From Chara braunii (Eukaryota > Streptophyta > Charophyceae > Charales > Characeae): a stretch of 27,607 nucleotides of DNA. The translations under genes were made by a program, and so were the position numbers. Below the pieces are notes generated by a model. It was not told where the DNA came from, did not search any database, and was given only the letters and a program-made list of their open reading frames with translations. Positions 1 through 8,193 of this stretch are shown one piece after another (within the stretch, counting starts at the first letter, position 1; the number at the start of each line of letters is the position of its first letter). The stretch lies in contig BFEA01000325.1 in assembly GCA_003427395.1 (NCBI GenBank), positions 1,477,467-1,505,073 of the forward strand, written 5' to 3'.

Positions 1-1350
1 GGGGTAAATAGCTGGCACAATACTTCTTCAACACCAGCGTGCCGCACTACTAAGCCATACAAACACTTTGGTCAGTGTGTTACAGCACCAGCTACGCACG
101 CATATGGCCAACAACTGGCTAGGTTCAAAACCTGGCAGCAGCATGCATTCCGAATCTTAATATAGCTAATCCGGGAGCGGGGCGGGCCGGGGTAGCATGG
201 GCACATGGCGCATGCGTGTGCGTGTGCAGCGGCCTTGGCCTTCCCGCTTGCGCGGACCCGTCATGTCCGACCTCTTTTTTTTCTCGCCACGTGGCATCAT
301 GTCCAACATTTCTTTTTTCTCGCCACGTGTCACCCCCTTGCTGCTACACCTTTCGTCATTTTTCCCCGCTGTTTTTCTTTGAAAACGGCCGAAAAACAGC
401 AAAAAAAACCGCTTTCGGGCTTACACCGTATTCTCCCGTTGTGCGGTGTGCTGGGTGCGAGCGGGGATTGTTCCCGCTCTGATACCAGTGTGGCGGACCC
501 ATCGGGTGAGGTGCTCCGCCTAGGATAGAGATGGAGATGGAGGATAAGGGTGGAGAAAGATAACACAGTGCTCCCACGCTAGACTCCAACGCACGTACTC
601 CAAACTGTGTGAATGTAGAATGATCCCAAGTAGAGACTCTGGCTGGGGCATTCCCCAACGGACGAAATGGACTGGACTGGACTGGTTGGTACTGACAGAT
701 GTACCGGCTTGGACTGGACTACCCCAAATACAACACAGGTTTGTGGGAACAGGCCAAGGGGATGGTCTCACAGGCCAACCAGAGGTCCGCTGCAAAGGCT
801 ATGGAGTCCTCTGAAGGAGGGCTAAGTGGACCCCCTCTAGCCTTTTTCTCTCTCTCACAGCCTGGGGACTATGGCGGATCACTCCCTTGGGCCAGCACTA
901 CCTCTACCAGCCTTACTAGCCTCCCGCACTAGCCTACGACCTCCTCCAAGTCAATGTATCACCCGCAGTCGCGACCGCGGGCCATTTTACCGCCCGCCGT
1001 CGGGATCCCGCCCGCGGCGGCCGACCGCCCAAGGCCGAGTGCGATCGGAAAACCCCGACATTTTTAACTCTTATGATAATAGGCAAAAACCAAAATAAAA
1101 TATACGGGGTTGTAGGTTTTTGTGCGCTCCACAACTGTATATTTTTAGTTTGATTTTTTGACTTTTTTTTATTAAAAAAAAAAAGAAAAACAGAAATCCT
1201 TCATGCAAAAGTTCTTCACTGTATTCTTTTAGTAAGAAAAATAAAGGATTTTGTTTGTTTTTTATCTCAAATTTGGTAACGAATTTTGATATGACCCCAA
1301 GGCAAAAGTTATTCAGTTTATGTTTCGGCATAACGTAGAATGTTTTCAGT

Positions 1351-1352
<2 letters not shown>
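1..1352. other. Gene-free stretch
   Basis: I see no supported gene. Open frames here are short, overlap on both strands and lack recognisable motifs. Visible structure is a 36-bp tandem repeat (262-333), a TGGAC-rich patch near 667-720, and a GC-rich block (about 955-1045) followed by AT-rich DNA leading into a long T tract. Confidence 0.6.
262..333. repeat. 36-bp tandem repeat, two copies
   Basis: Two adjacent copies (262-297 and 298-333) each start CATGTCC and carry a T-rich run followed by CTCGCCACGTG. Each contains a G-box-like CACGTG core. No gene lies downstream that would make a promoter role likely. Confidence 0.7.

Positions 1353-1385
<33 letters not shown>
1353..1385. repeat. T33 homopolymer (poly-A on minus strand)
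   Basis: An uninterrupted run of 33 T. On the minus strand it is a poly-A tract, which could be the tail of a retroposed sequence, but I recognise no element body on its 5' side. It may equally be a simple homopolymer. Confidence 0.8.
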
Positions 1386-1388
<3 letters not shown>

Positions 1389-1898
1389 CACTGCGGACCG
1401 CGGTCGAGACCGTGGTCTGCGGTCGTGCCCGTGGCGACCGCTACCGCGGGGGATTCATAGCTCCAAGCCTCTAGACTGACAGTGGTTCTGCTCCTCTCAC
1501 TCCAAGCGATCCTTCCTGTTATCGTCTGCCCACAGAGAAGGAATAAATACCGAGGAAGTCTCAAAAAAATGTTCCATGTCGCTTTGTGATGACCCGCAAG
1601 AGATTCAACTAGCATGCGGTTCGCATGCCTTGTGCCGTGAAGATTATGAAGGGATAGTCCACGCGAGTTTTGCTTCCATACATACGGCAACAGTCTGTAT
1701 TGTACTCATGTACGACACCCTAACATGTCATGTCCAATTCGTAGACAGGGGTTGGAACGACAATGCCTCTATAATTGCAGTCAACGTGCCTCTGTGTTCC
1801 TAGCTAGTAGGAGCCATGTAGCCTGTGACATCTGTCTACGTCGTGTCATGCGATGGAGTAACTATGAGTGCCAGAATTGGATGTGGTGCTTCCATACG
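1386..1898. other. Gene-free stretch
   Basis: No gene, RNA or element recognised. It opens with a GC-rich block (1392-1450) rich in CCGCGGTCG-like words, which resembles the reverse complement of the block near 965-1000. The rest is unique-looking sequence. Confidence 0.5.
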
Positions 1899-2620
1899 CT
1901 ACCGCCGCTGACACGGGCCCGTCCGATCCCCTGTCTGGGGGGTAGGCAGGGCACCGGGAAGCAGCGGGGCAACGAGGGTGCCAGTGTTGTCTCCTCCCCT
2001 CCCGCCCGACACCACCCCGTTCACGACCAAAACCCTCCCCCAACGGCCCTCCTCGCCGAGATCCGGACCAGCTCGACTGTGTCGAGGACGCCCATGTGTT
2101 TGGAAAGGAGAACCCCATTGGAAGCGAGGATGAGACGGGTAGGGGCCGAGGACCCCGCAACACACCCTGCCCCTAGCCTCTACCATGACCCTTGATCCCC
2201 AAACAAGCCACAAGCTCGGCACGAAGCCGATGTTAAGGTTGAATGGAAAGAAGGTTTGGACAGGACAGCCGCCACCACCCGACATCCCGCGCCTGACCCT
2301 CCTACAGGGTTGTTCGTCCGCGGACCAACCGCCATCCCGACAAAAAGTCAAGAATGGGGATGGGCCGAGGTAACAACCTGCGGAGGCGAGACGAGATGAA
2401 GAGGGAGCAATGCCACAAGGCTCCGGACCCTCCCCACTCCCCCCACCCTCGACCCACACCACGCCCCCTCTGCGCTGGGACAGCCGCCTGTTGGACATTA
2501 AGCCCAAGATGGTGATGAACCAGAAAAGAAAAACGGATGTTGGGAGGATGGGGGCAAAGGGCGACGAAAGGGAGAGCACGCCAGCGTCCCACACCCCGAA
2601 GATCGGTCGTTCACGTGTCC
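1899..2620 (-). other. GC-rich tract adjoining 18S 3' end, possibly ITS1-derived
   Basis: On the minus strand this directly follows the 18S rRNA 3' end, the place of ITS1 in an rDNA unit. It is GC-rich and low in complexity, with overlapping long frames on both strands, as expected from composition alone. I looked for a 5.8S start further along the minus strand and did not find one, so the unit is incomplete. The ITS1 assignment rests only on position and composition. Confidence 0.3.
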
Positions 2621-2623
2621 ATC

Positions 2624-2658
<35 letters not shown>

Positions 2659-2750
2659 TGACTTGAAGTTTTCCTTCCGCTAAATGATAAGGTTCAATGA
2701 ACTTCTCACAGCACCCCCAGCGGCAAACCGCCGAGATCACCGCAATCCAG

Positions 2751-2814
<64 letters not shown>

Positions 2815-2847
2815 ATCAGCGCGAGCTGACGACTTGCGCTTACTAGG
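2621..2847 (-). pseudogene. 18S rRNA 3'-end fragment (truncated, mutated)
   Basis: Read on the minus strand this is the last ~227 nt of eukaryotic small-subunit rRNA. It includes the universal decoding-site block around GTACACACCGCCCGTCGC, the long penultimate helix region and the 3'-terminal block GTAGGTGAACCTGCGGAAGG. It is not a functional gene. The 5' portion stops abruptly after the conserved CTTACTAG word (minus CCTAGTAAG) and is replaced by tandem repeats. About six extra bases lie in the normally invariant AGGAAGGAGAAGTCGTAAC region, and the 3' end reads GGATGAT instead of GGATCAT. It is either a dispersed rDNA relic or the edge of a degenerate rDNA unit. Confidence 0.88.
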
Positions 2848-2856
2848 CAAGCAACC

Positions 2857-3091
2857 GGATCAGTCGGAAGGACCTCATCTCCAACCCTATTTCAATGTCT
2901 TAAGCAAACGAGCAAAGCGACTGGATCAGTCAGGAGGACCTCATCTCCAGCCTCATTTCAATGTCTTAAGGAAATGAGCAAAGTGACCGGATCAGTCTGG
3001 AGGACCTCATCTCCAACCCCATTTCAATGTCTTAAGCAAATAAGCAAAGCGACCGGATCAGTCAGGAGGACCTCATCTCCAGCCCCATTTT
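2857..3091. repeat. 66-bp tandem repeat, ~3.6 copies
   Basis: Units begin GGATCAGTC at 2857, 2923, 2989 and 3055; the last is cut after 37 bp. Units share GGACCTCATCTCCA and ATTTCAATGTCTTAAG and differ at a few positions each. The ~10 bp before unit 1 resemble the end of a unit, so the array effectively begins at the 18S breakpoint near 2847. Confidence 0.92.
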
Positions 3092-3801
3092 AGATCATCG
3101 CATGCGAAAATCGTGATTTTTACCAAAGACAGATACTTAAACATGCATAGTAGATTACCCTTTTGATTCAGTTAAAGTCCTGAAAAATAAGACAAATATG
3201 TACACAAGTCAAAGTCAAACAGACAAAAGAACCAGGTTTGTATAGATAGGGGTTTATTGGGATGCTAATGGTATCGTGTCGGTCTACCTCTGAGTTCCCT
3301 GCCTGAGCTCCGACAGAGCTCCCGCAATCGGTGGGTCAACCCCCACAAGGGTCTTGATGTGGTCCTATGGGTTGCAATCCCACCTGCCGCCTTCCTCTCC
3401 AAACACAGACTAGACTCACATCCAACCTCGATACCTAGCTGAGGCTAGCTCCTCCGCATGAAGCAAGGGTCGAATCTTATCATGGCTGAAAAGAACCATA
3501 GGAGCCTATCGCTCCCGTCTCGAACATCAAGACATTGGGTTGTGCAACTGACACTAAAATGACCTAGGGCTTATGATCTTTATCCGTAGTCTTACCTGAA
3601 GACATGCATATATGGGAATTGTCCATCATCCCTTCCACCAGGCTCTTGCACCCATCCTGTTTGTCGAGTCGGTTGAGGGCATGGAAGTAGAGGAGACATG
3701 TGAAATAGGAATATGTGCCCTGCTTCGGAGAAGAAATCTGCACCCTGGTCCTTCACCCCCTCCCTCTTCCTCCCGTGCTCCTACTTTCAGGTCTCATGAC
3801 T
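3092..3801. other. Gene-free stretch upstream of the retrotransposon
   Basis: No gene recognised. The longest frame (plus, ~3612-3980) runs into the LTR and has no motif, so I treat it as chance. The sequence from 3240 to 3600 looks like unique non-coding DNA. Confidence 0.5.
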
Positions 3802-3805
3802 CCAT
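3802..3805. other. Target-site duplication CCAT (left copy)
   Basis: CCAT abuts the outer end of the left LTR (TGTGACGCCC from 3806). The same CCAT abuts the outer end of the right LTR at 16771-16774. The match supports a single insertion bounded by these LTRs. Ty3/gypsy elements usually make 4-6 bp duplications. Confidence 0.75.
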
Positions 3806-4034
3806 TGTGACGCCCAAACCTCACACGCGGCGCGACTTCCTGATCGGAGTGGGATGGGGGCCTGGAAGTGCGAAGAGGGGTGTGCCAAGGATTTTTGGGA
3901 AAGTGGGGGTTGAAGTCCCAGGTCGGAACTGGGATCTTCTGTGGCCGAGTTCGAGGGTCGTGGGTGCAATACTGCAGTAGAGCAGGGCAAGCACACAATT
4001 ACCGCCTATCTCACCGCTTCGGGTTTGATGGGGA

Positions 4035-4505
4035 TCACCGGGGTGCGAGGGACTGCCGCGCGTCCTGCCTGGGGACTCGAAAGGGGGCCGATCGTTGGCC
4101 ACGCTGCGGGTTATAGGCGCGCTGGTCAAAGCGAGGAGCACGTGGGTGGCGCCTGAGTAAACACTCTCTGCACGGTTCAGGCCAATACGCGGCTATGACC
4201 CGCCAGGGCACCACTGTGAGCTGGTGATATGGGAGGAGAACACGGAAGGGAGGGTAATTAGTGACGACAACCACGAATCCGGGAGAGGTGTAATATTGTG
4301 TGTAATCCGGTTCGGGATAGTCTGCTCCGCGCGGATCGTTGGTTATCGCGTGGTGGAATTCCCGCTCGCACACTTGGTTTCTCGTGTAATTCGGGAATTC
4401 CGGATACGCTCCTCGCGTGCAATAGTACTCCCGGCAGGATTCCTGAATCCAGGGCTCAAAGTATTCCCTATCCCAAGATGAGCTAGAGCCTGAGGACCGT
4501 GTCAT
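4035..4505 (-). CDS. LTR-internal ORF, 156 aa, unknown function (3' LTR copy)
   Basis: Open reading frame on the element sense strand inside the LTR. The same frame, with identical length, is open in the other LTR (14522-14992). The product is rich in Tyr, Pro, Arg and Glu. Its first ~90 residues look protein-like, with YTRNQVCEREF and PDYTQYYTSPGF segments, while the last ~50 are Arg/Pro-rich. No signal peptide, membrane segment or known domain is recognised. The copies differ at about nine residues, and silent and replacement changes occur in roughly neutral proportion, as expected after insertion. It may be an accessory protein encoded in R/U5, or a chance frame. Confidence 0.3.
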   Translation of the reverse strand: MTRSSGSSSSWDREYFEPWIQESCREYYCTRGAYPEFPNYTRNQVCEREFHHAITNDPRGADYPEPDYTQYYTSPGFVVVVTNYPPFRVLLPYHQLTVVPWRVIAAYWPEPCRECLLRRHPRAPRFDQRAYNPQRGQRSAPFRVPRQDARQSLAPR

Positions 4506-4915
4506 CGTTGCGTGCGATTTTCATTAATGGGTTCTCGGGTATGCTCGACGTAATTTTTGGGCCGGGATGATGACGTCCATTACGAACTCAAACAGACAAT
4601 CTGCACATACATCCAGCCTAATGATAGCGGGCAACTCGTTCCGTCTACACATCACGATGCAATCAAAACTTCACGAGGTTGTGAGCAACTAATCCCATAC
4701 ATTAGTCAGGGGCGAGAGGAAACGATGCGCATTCCATCCATTCATCCGTGTCGACAAAAAGGCAATAAAAAGAAAAGGAAATGCAGGATGCGCCAATTTA
4801 GGCGAAAACCAAAACAGAGATATCGAATCAAAGGATAGGGGGCAATCACCCAGTCAAAATTTATGTACACAAAAGAAAGGGGAAGAGATAAGAAACTGCA
4901 AACCCATGTCCACAC

Positions 4916-4923
<8 letters not shown>

Positions 4924-5004
<81 letters not shown>
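4924..5004. repeat. (CT)n microsatellite in the 3' LTR
   Basis: About 81 bp of uninterrupted CT/TC dinucleotides. The same position in the other LTR holds CT on both sides of the N gap, so the microsatellite predates insertion. Confidence 0.95.
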
Positions 5005-5006
<2 letters not shown>

Positions 5007-5256
5007 CGATGTGGACAGTCCGTCGTCACGCACCAACCTGCGAAGCTGTCACCCCGCTTAACCCTCCTGCACCCGTCAGGTTCGCCCGTGCCCACAGTCC
5101 GTCGTGGCCCACGTCAACCCCGCGCATTCGGCGTCAGCTCGTCGGATCGCCCAACTCCGCCTCTGCTCACCTCTTACCTCGCTCGTGTGCCGATNTCACA
5201 TCGCGCAACCCCGAGCTTCCAGTTTTCTAAGAGAGCAAGTTAATCGCGCAGCCGGA

Positions 5257-5263
5257 ATTTATA
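5257..5263 (-). promoter_or_regulatory. TATA-box candidate in the 3' LTR
   Basis: TATAAAT on the minus strand within GCTATAAATTCCGG. Its twin in the 5' LTR (15965-15971) is the copy positioned to drive the element. Confidence 0.4.
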
Positions 5264-6035
5264 GCGTGNGTGCATGCGNGAAGAACACGGAATTACAAGG
5301 ACNTAGATAGATGGGGGAAAGGGAGTGCCTACGTTTGCATGGCCGGGCCGCGGCTTGGGGGACGTACCCACTCCACGCATCGATCCGAACATGCAACCGC
5401 GGCTACTCGATGTAGGCAGGGTGGGGGGAAGAAAGAAACGAGGCGGGAAGAAGAAGAAGCAAGAAACAGAAAGATACAGTTACAAAAGTGTGCGCCAAAA
5501 ATTACAGTTGCAAAAGGATTAAGGCGCCAATCAATCAAGGTTCCGACGCAACAGCAAGAAAGAGCGCGCGAGCATGCAGAGCAGCGCCCCGAAAAGCAGG
5601 AATTCCAAAATTCCTAAATTCCTAGCTAGCCTGGCGAAAAGGTCCGAAAAGAAAATGTAAATTCCGAAGGCCGTATGGCTCCGACCAAGATTCGAAAAAA
5701 AATTCAAAAAGAGACACCGAAATTCCCGCGCGATGTTTGCGCGCCCAAAAGTTCGACAAAATCAAATTGAAAGAAAAGAAGGGAAACGAAAGAAAAGAAG
5801 AGACGTCAACGTTTATTAATCGCGCACTCGGCGCGCACTCCACATCCAACCAAGTTTTGCCCCCTTTTCCCCTGGTATTCCCGAATTGTCCCCAACTGTC
5901 ATCAGGGGCTCGTGCGAGAACGAAGAAACAAAAAAAGAGCAAGGACACACATGCAATTTTCCATCAACCCATCTAATTGATATGGGACCCCGCTCAGCAC
6001 TTCGCGCCGAAAGTCGCGCATTACAGAAGCTAGTT

Positions 6036-6051
6036 CGTCACATATGTGANG
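6036..6051. other. 16-bp palindrome at the internal/3' LTR junction
   Basis: CGTCACATATGTGANG. If the N at 6050 is C, this is a perfect 16-bp palindrome made of the LTR end CGTCACA, a central TA, and a mirrored TGTGACG. A polypurine tract would be expected on the minus strand here, but none is seen. Confidence 0.6.
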
Positions 6052-6413
6052 CCTAGGGGGTTCCAAAGATAAGCAACCTCCTGCTTGCTAGCTGACGTGT
6101 CGCTCCTCTTTGATTGACTGGCCGTGGAGGGTTGATCTTCTTTTCTGCCGCATACCGTGCGAACGAGTGTGGACGTCATGCTGCGCAGCAGTCGTATCCT
6201 AGTTGTCGTTACTCGTGGGGAAGAGGAAAAGGAAGATGATAGGCAGGTGGAGGTGTTGATGGGGGATGAGCCGGGATAGGCGGGAAGAAGCGTTCCAGCT
6301 CATCGTCCGTTTCCGGAAGGCTCCGATGATGGACGATTCTATGGAAGCGAGGGAATCGGCGGCCAGTAGTGGGGAGAGAAGCGAGGTTGTCGGGATAGAG
6401 AGTGGTGAAGGTT
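6043..6413 (-). other. Untranslated tail between ORF6 and the 3' LTR
   Basis: About 370 bp with no supported ORF. Plus-strand frame 6266-6463 is antisense and motif-free. No purine run on the minus strand abuts the LTR, so the plus-strand primer of reverse transcription is not identifiable. Confidence 0.5.
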
Positions 6414-6686
6414 CTAAGAAGCGTTGCGCGAAAGCGATCGCGGTCGGCGCAGGCGGGGATTAACCCCGTGATGAGGCAATAAACCTCTACGCGTTAATAC
6501 GACGCCATCCAATGCTGAAGAGAAGTACATGGAGAGGGAACTCGGGGGAAGCACGTCGGGAGGATGAGTGGGGATGGACTGTGACAGAGAGACAGATGGA
6601 GAAGTGATGATGAAAAGTGTCGCGGGGGAAGGGATTGTGGGGGAAGACGGCGGGACGGGTGAGCTGGCGCAGGGTGAGGAAGTCAT
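6414..6686 (-). CDS. Retrotransposon ORF6, 90 aa, Ser/Pro-rich, unknown function
   Basis: Its ATG overlaps the TGA of ORF5 as ATGA (6686-6683), the arrangement seen at the two preceding junctions. The product is Ser/Pro-rich over residues 1-55, with a short hydrophobic stretch (ATLFIITS), and ends in an Arg-rich segment. I recognise no domain. It is the last ORF before the 3' LTR, and the weakest of the chain because it is short and low in complexity. The overlapping frame at 6487-6933 on the same strand is a competing but less well placed reading. Confidence 0.4.
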   Translation of the reverse strand: MTSSPCASSPVPPSSPTIPSPATLFIITSPSVSLSQSIPTHPPDVLPPSSLSMYFSSALDGVVLTRRGLLPHHGVNPRLRRPRSLSRNAS

Positions 6687-7720
6687 GGGGGCGGAGAGAG
6701 AGAGCCCGAGGACGAAGACCGATCGGCCTCATCTCGGCGTGCTCGAAGTGGGGGACAGGCCGCGAGGGAGAGGGAGGCGGAGGGGGAGCGGCTTCGTCGT
6801 CTGCGTCGCGGTAGGGAAGGAGGCCGGCGAGCGGACGGCCCAGCCACCTGGGCCACATGGTCGTCGTCTGGCTGAGGTGGCTCCGGGTCAAGCATTGGAT
6901 CATTGCTGATCGGAAGATCAGCGATCGATGCAATTTCTAGCTGGGGATCCTCGTCGGCCTGCTCCTCGTCGTTGTCATCACCGCTCCCCTGCTCGCTGTC
7001 TTCTTCTTCTGCTTCCTCTTCGCTCTCCGTTTGCAAGAGCTCGTCTTCGTCTCCTTCTTGGTGTGGTGCCATTTCCCCTTCATCTTCGTTCAGATTCTCC
7101 TCCTCTTCCTCTGAACTTTCTTCCGTGAGCTCCTCGCGGAGTATCTCTTCTAATTCGTCTTCGCACGGCGGCCTGTAGAAAGCGGGATCCACGATGTCGC
7201 GCGGATCCAAGTAATCCAACCGTGAAGACGGAATTCTTGATGGGAAACCCTCCACGCAAGCTGACCACTGAAGATACGGCGACAGCGTGCGCGAAGTGAT
7301 GTGGGGCACCAAGCGCGGGTCGACTTGGGAGACAATGCTGACGTCAAGATGGTCGGCCAGCTGCGCAATCGGGACCATAAGCTCCTGGGTGAGAAGCCTC
7401 CGACAGCCCGGACGTACTGCCCCGAATAGAAAACCGAGAAGGTCCCCCTCTACTTCCGTCCGCCACGCCTGAATCAAAAGGAGCTCCAATCGCTCAGTCC
7501 GCGGATAATTGCTCTCGTCCCTCGTCCACGTCACCCGTACTTCCGCCAAACACAGTGAGAGTTCAATGAAGTCTCCGCGCCATACGTCCCACTGAGAGGG
7601 ATCGAGGAGGGGAACAACCAGAGGATCTATGCAGAAGGAGAGGCGGGGATGAAGATCAGACTGCCAAAAGGTGGGGAAGGAAGAAGGAAGCTCGAAAGTA
7701 GAGATCGGGAAGGAACTCAT
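6683..7720 (-). CDS. Retrotransposon ORF5, 345 aa, acidic-domain protein of unknown function
   Basis: The ATG overlaps the TGA of ORF4 as ATGA (7720-7717), and its own TGA overlaps the ATG of ORF6. Residues 1-185 are mixed and globular-looking, with Trp/Leu-rich segments and several Cys. Residues 187-262 are extremely acidic (Glu/Asp runs broken by Ser and Gln). Residues 297-312 are a basic SARRPPSLPRRRRRSRSP patch that could serve as a nuclear localisation signal. The C-terminus is Ser/Pro-rich. Position between integrase and the 3' LTR is where plant Ty3 elements place extra ORFs. Acidic plus basic segments suggest a chromatin- or nucleic-acid-associated partner, but that is inference. The frame is intact over its whole length. 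Confidence 0.7.
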   Translation of the reverse strand: MSSFPISTFELPSSFPTFWQSDLHPRLSFCIDPLVVPLLDPSQWDVWRGDFIELSLCLAEVRVTWTRDESNYPRTERLELLLIQAWRTEVEGDLLGFLFGAVRPGCRRLLTQELMVPIAQLADHLDVSIVSQVDPRLVPHITSRTLSPYLQWSACVEGFPSRIPSSRLDYLDPRDIVDPAFYRPPCEDELEEILREELTEESSEEEEENLNEDEGEMAPHQEGDEDELLQTESEEEAEEEDSEQGSGDDNDEEQADEDPQLEIASIADLPISNDPMLDPEPPQPDDDHVAQVAGPSARRPPSLPRRRRRSRSPSASLSLAACPPLRARRDEADRSSSSGSLSPPP

Positions 7721-8193
7721 CGGGGATGGAAGGGGATGAGAGGGGGTAATTGCGTCGGCAAGTCACGCCGATCCAGCCGAAGGCCGCTGTATTCGATCGC
7801 TCGGATTGGTGTGATCACGTCCCCTTGGTGCGTCAGGATTTGGGTCCACTCGTTCTGAAGATTGTGCGCCCACAGAAGCAGCGTCGCCTTGATTCTCGTG
7901 TGTCGGATGGGGGGGATCGCCGTGAGATCCCCACTGAAATTAACCACCACCGTTATCCGACCGACATCCACAGCTGTTCGCTGTCGCAACCCGACAGCTT
8001 CGGCCAATATGATCGCGTCAGCCCTCCCATCGACGTGGATCTCTGCTGCCGCGTAGGCGCCCTTCGAGCAGAAGAATTGCGCAACCCGCTGAAGGTGCGG
8101 ACTAAGACGAGGATGATGCACCTGCCACAGTGTCGAACTCCCCCGTGCTACCAGTGCTTCTTCACTTAGAGCTCTCTCCTCCATAAAGCTCAT
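7717..8193 (-). CDS. Retrotransposon ORF4, 158 aa, unknown function
   Basis: Intact ORF just downstream of integrase. Its ATG overlaps, as ATGA, the TGA that ends the Ser/Pro-rich integrase tail frame (8193-8190). Its stop overlaps the ORF5 start. The product looks globular, with alternating hydrophobic strands in the middle (EIHVDGRADAIILAEAV and VGRITVVVNFSGDLTAI) and a later LLLWAHNLQNEW segment. I see no zinc-binding pattern, signal peptide or membrane helix and cannot name a family. A mixed alpha/beta fold is likely from the hydrophobic pattern. Confidence 0.65.
   Translation of the reverse strand: MSFMEERALSEEALVARGSSTLWQVHHPRLSPHLQRVAQFFCSKGAYAAAEIHVDGRADAIILAEAVGLRQRTAVDVGRITVVVNFSGDLTAIPPIRHTRIKATLLLWAHNLQNEWTQILTHQGDVITPIRAIEYSGLRLDRRDLPTQLPPLIPFHPR

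Larger units (their letters stand above)
3806..6042 (-). repeat. 3' LTR (left copy), 2237 bp
   Basis: Matches 14305-16770. Begins (plus) TGTGACGCCC and ends TTCGTCACA, giving 7-bp inverted ends TGTGACG/CGTCACA. Contains a (CT)n run (4924-5004), a TATAAAT box on the element strand (5257-5263), and an open 156-codon sense frame (4035-4505). Four single Ns (5195, 5269, 5279, 5303) fall in a block otherwise identical to the other copy. Confidence 0.93.

Noticed and set aside
1846-2661. ORFs of up to 231 codons on both strands
   Set aside because: Overlapping frames on both strands in GC-rich DNA adjoining an rRNA 3' end, with low-complexity products and no domain.
2857-3091. CRISPR-like array
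   Set aside because: The 66-bp units are contiguous with no unique spacers, in a eukaryotic context.
4742-5243. Long frames across the (CT)n runs encoding Leu-Ser or Arg-Glu repeats (also 15192-15938 and 25313-25765)
   Set aside because: Dinucleotide microsatellites are open in several frames by composition; both strands are open at once and no motif flanks them.
6045-6060. A second nested LTR starting TGTGANGCC inside the element
   Set aside because: Similarity to the LTR start ends after nine bases; better described as a palindromic junction.
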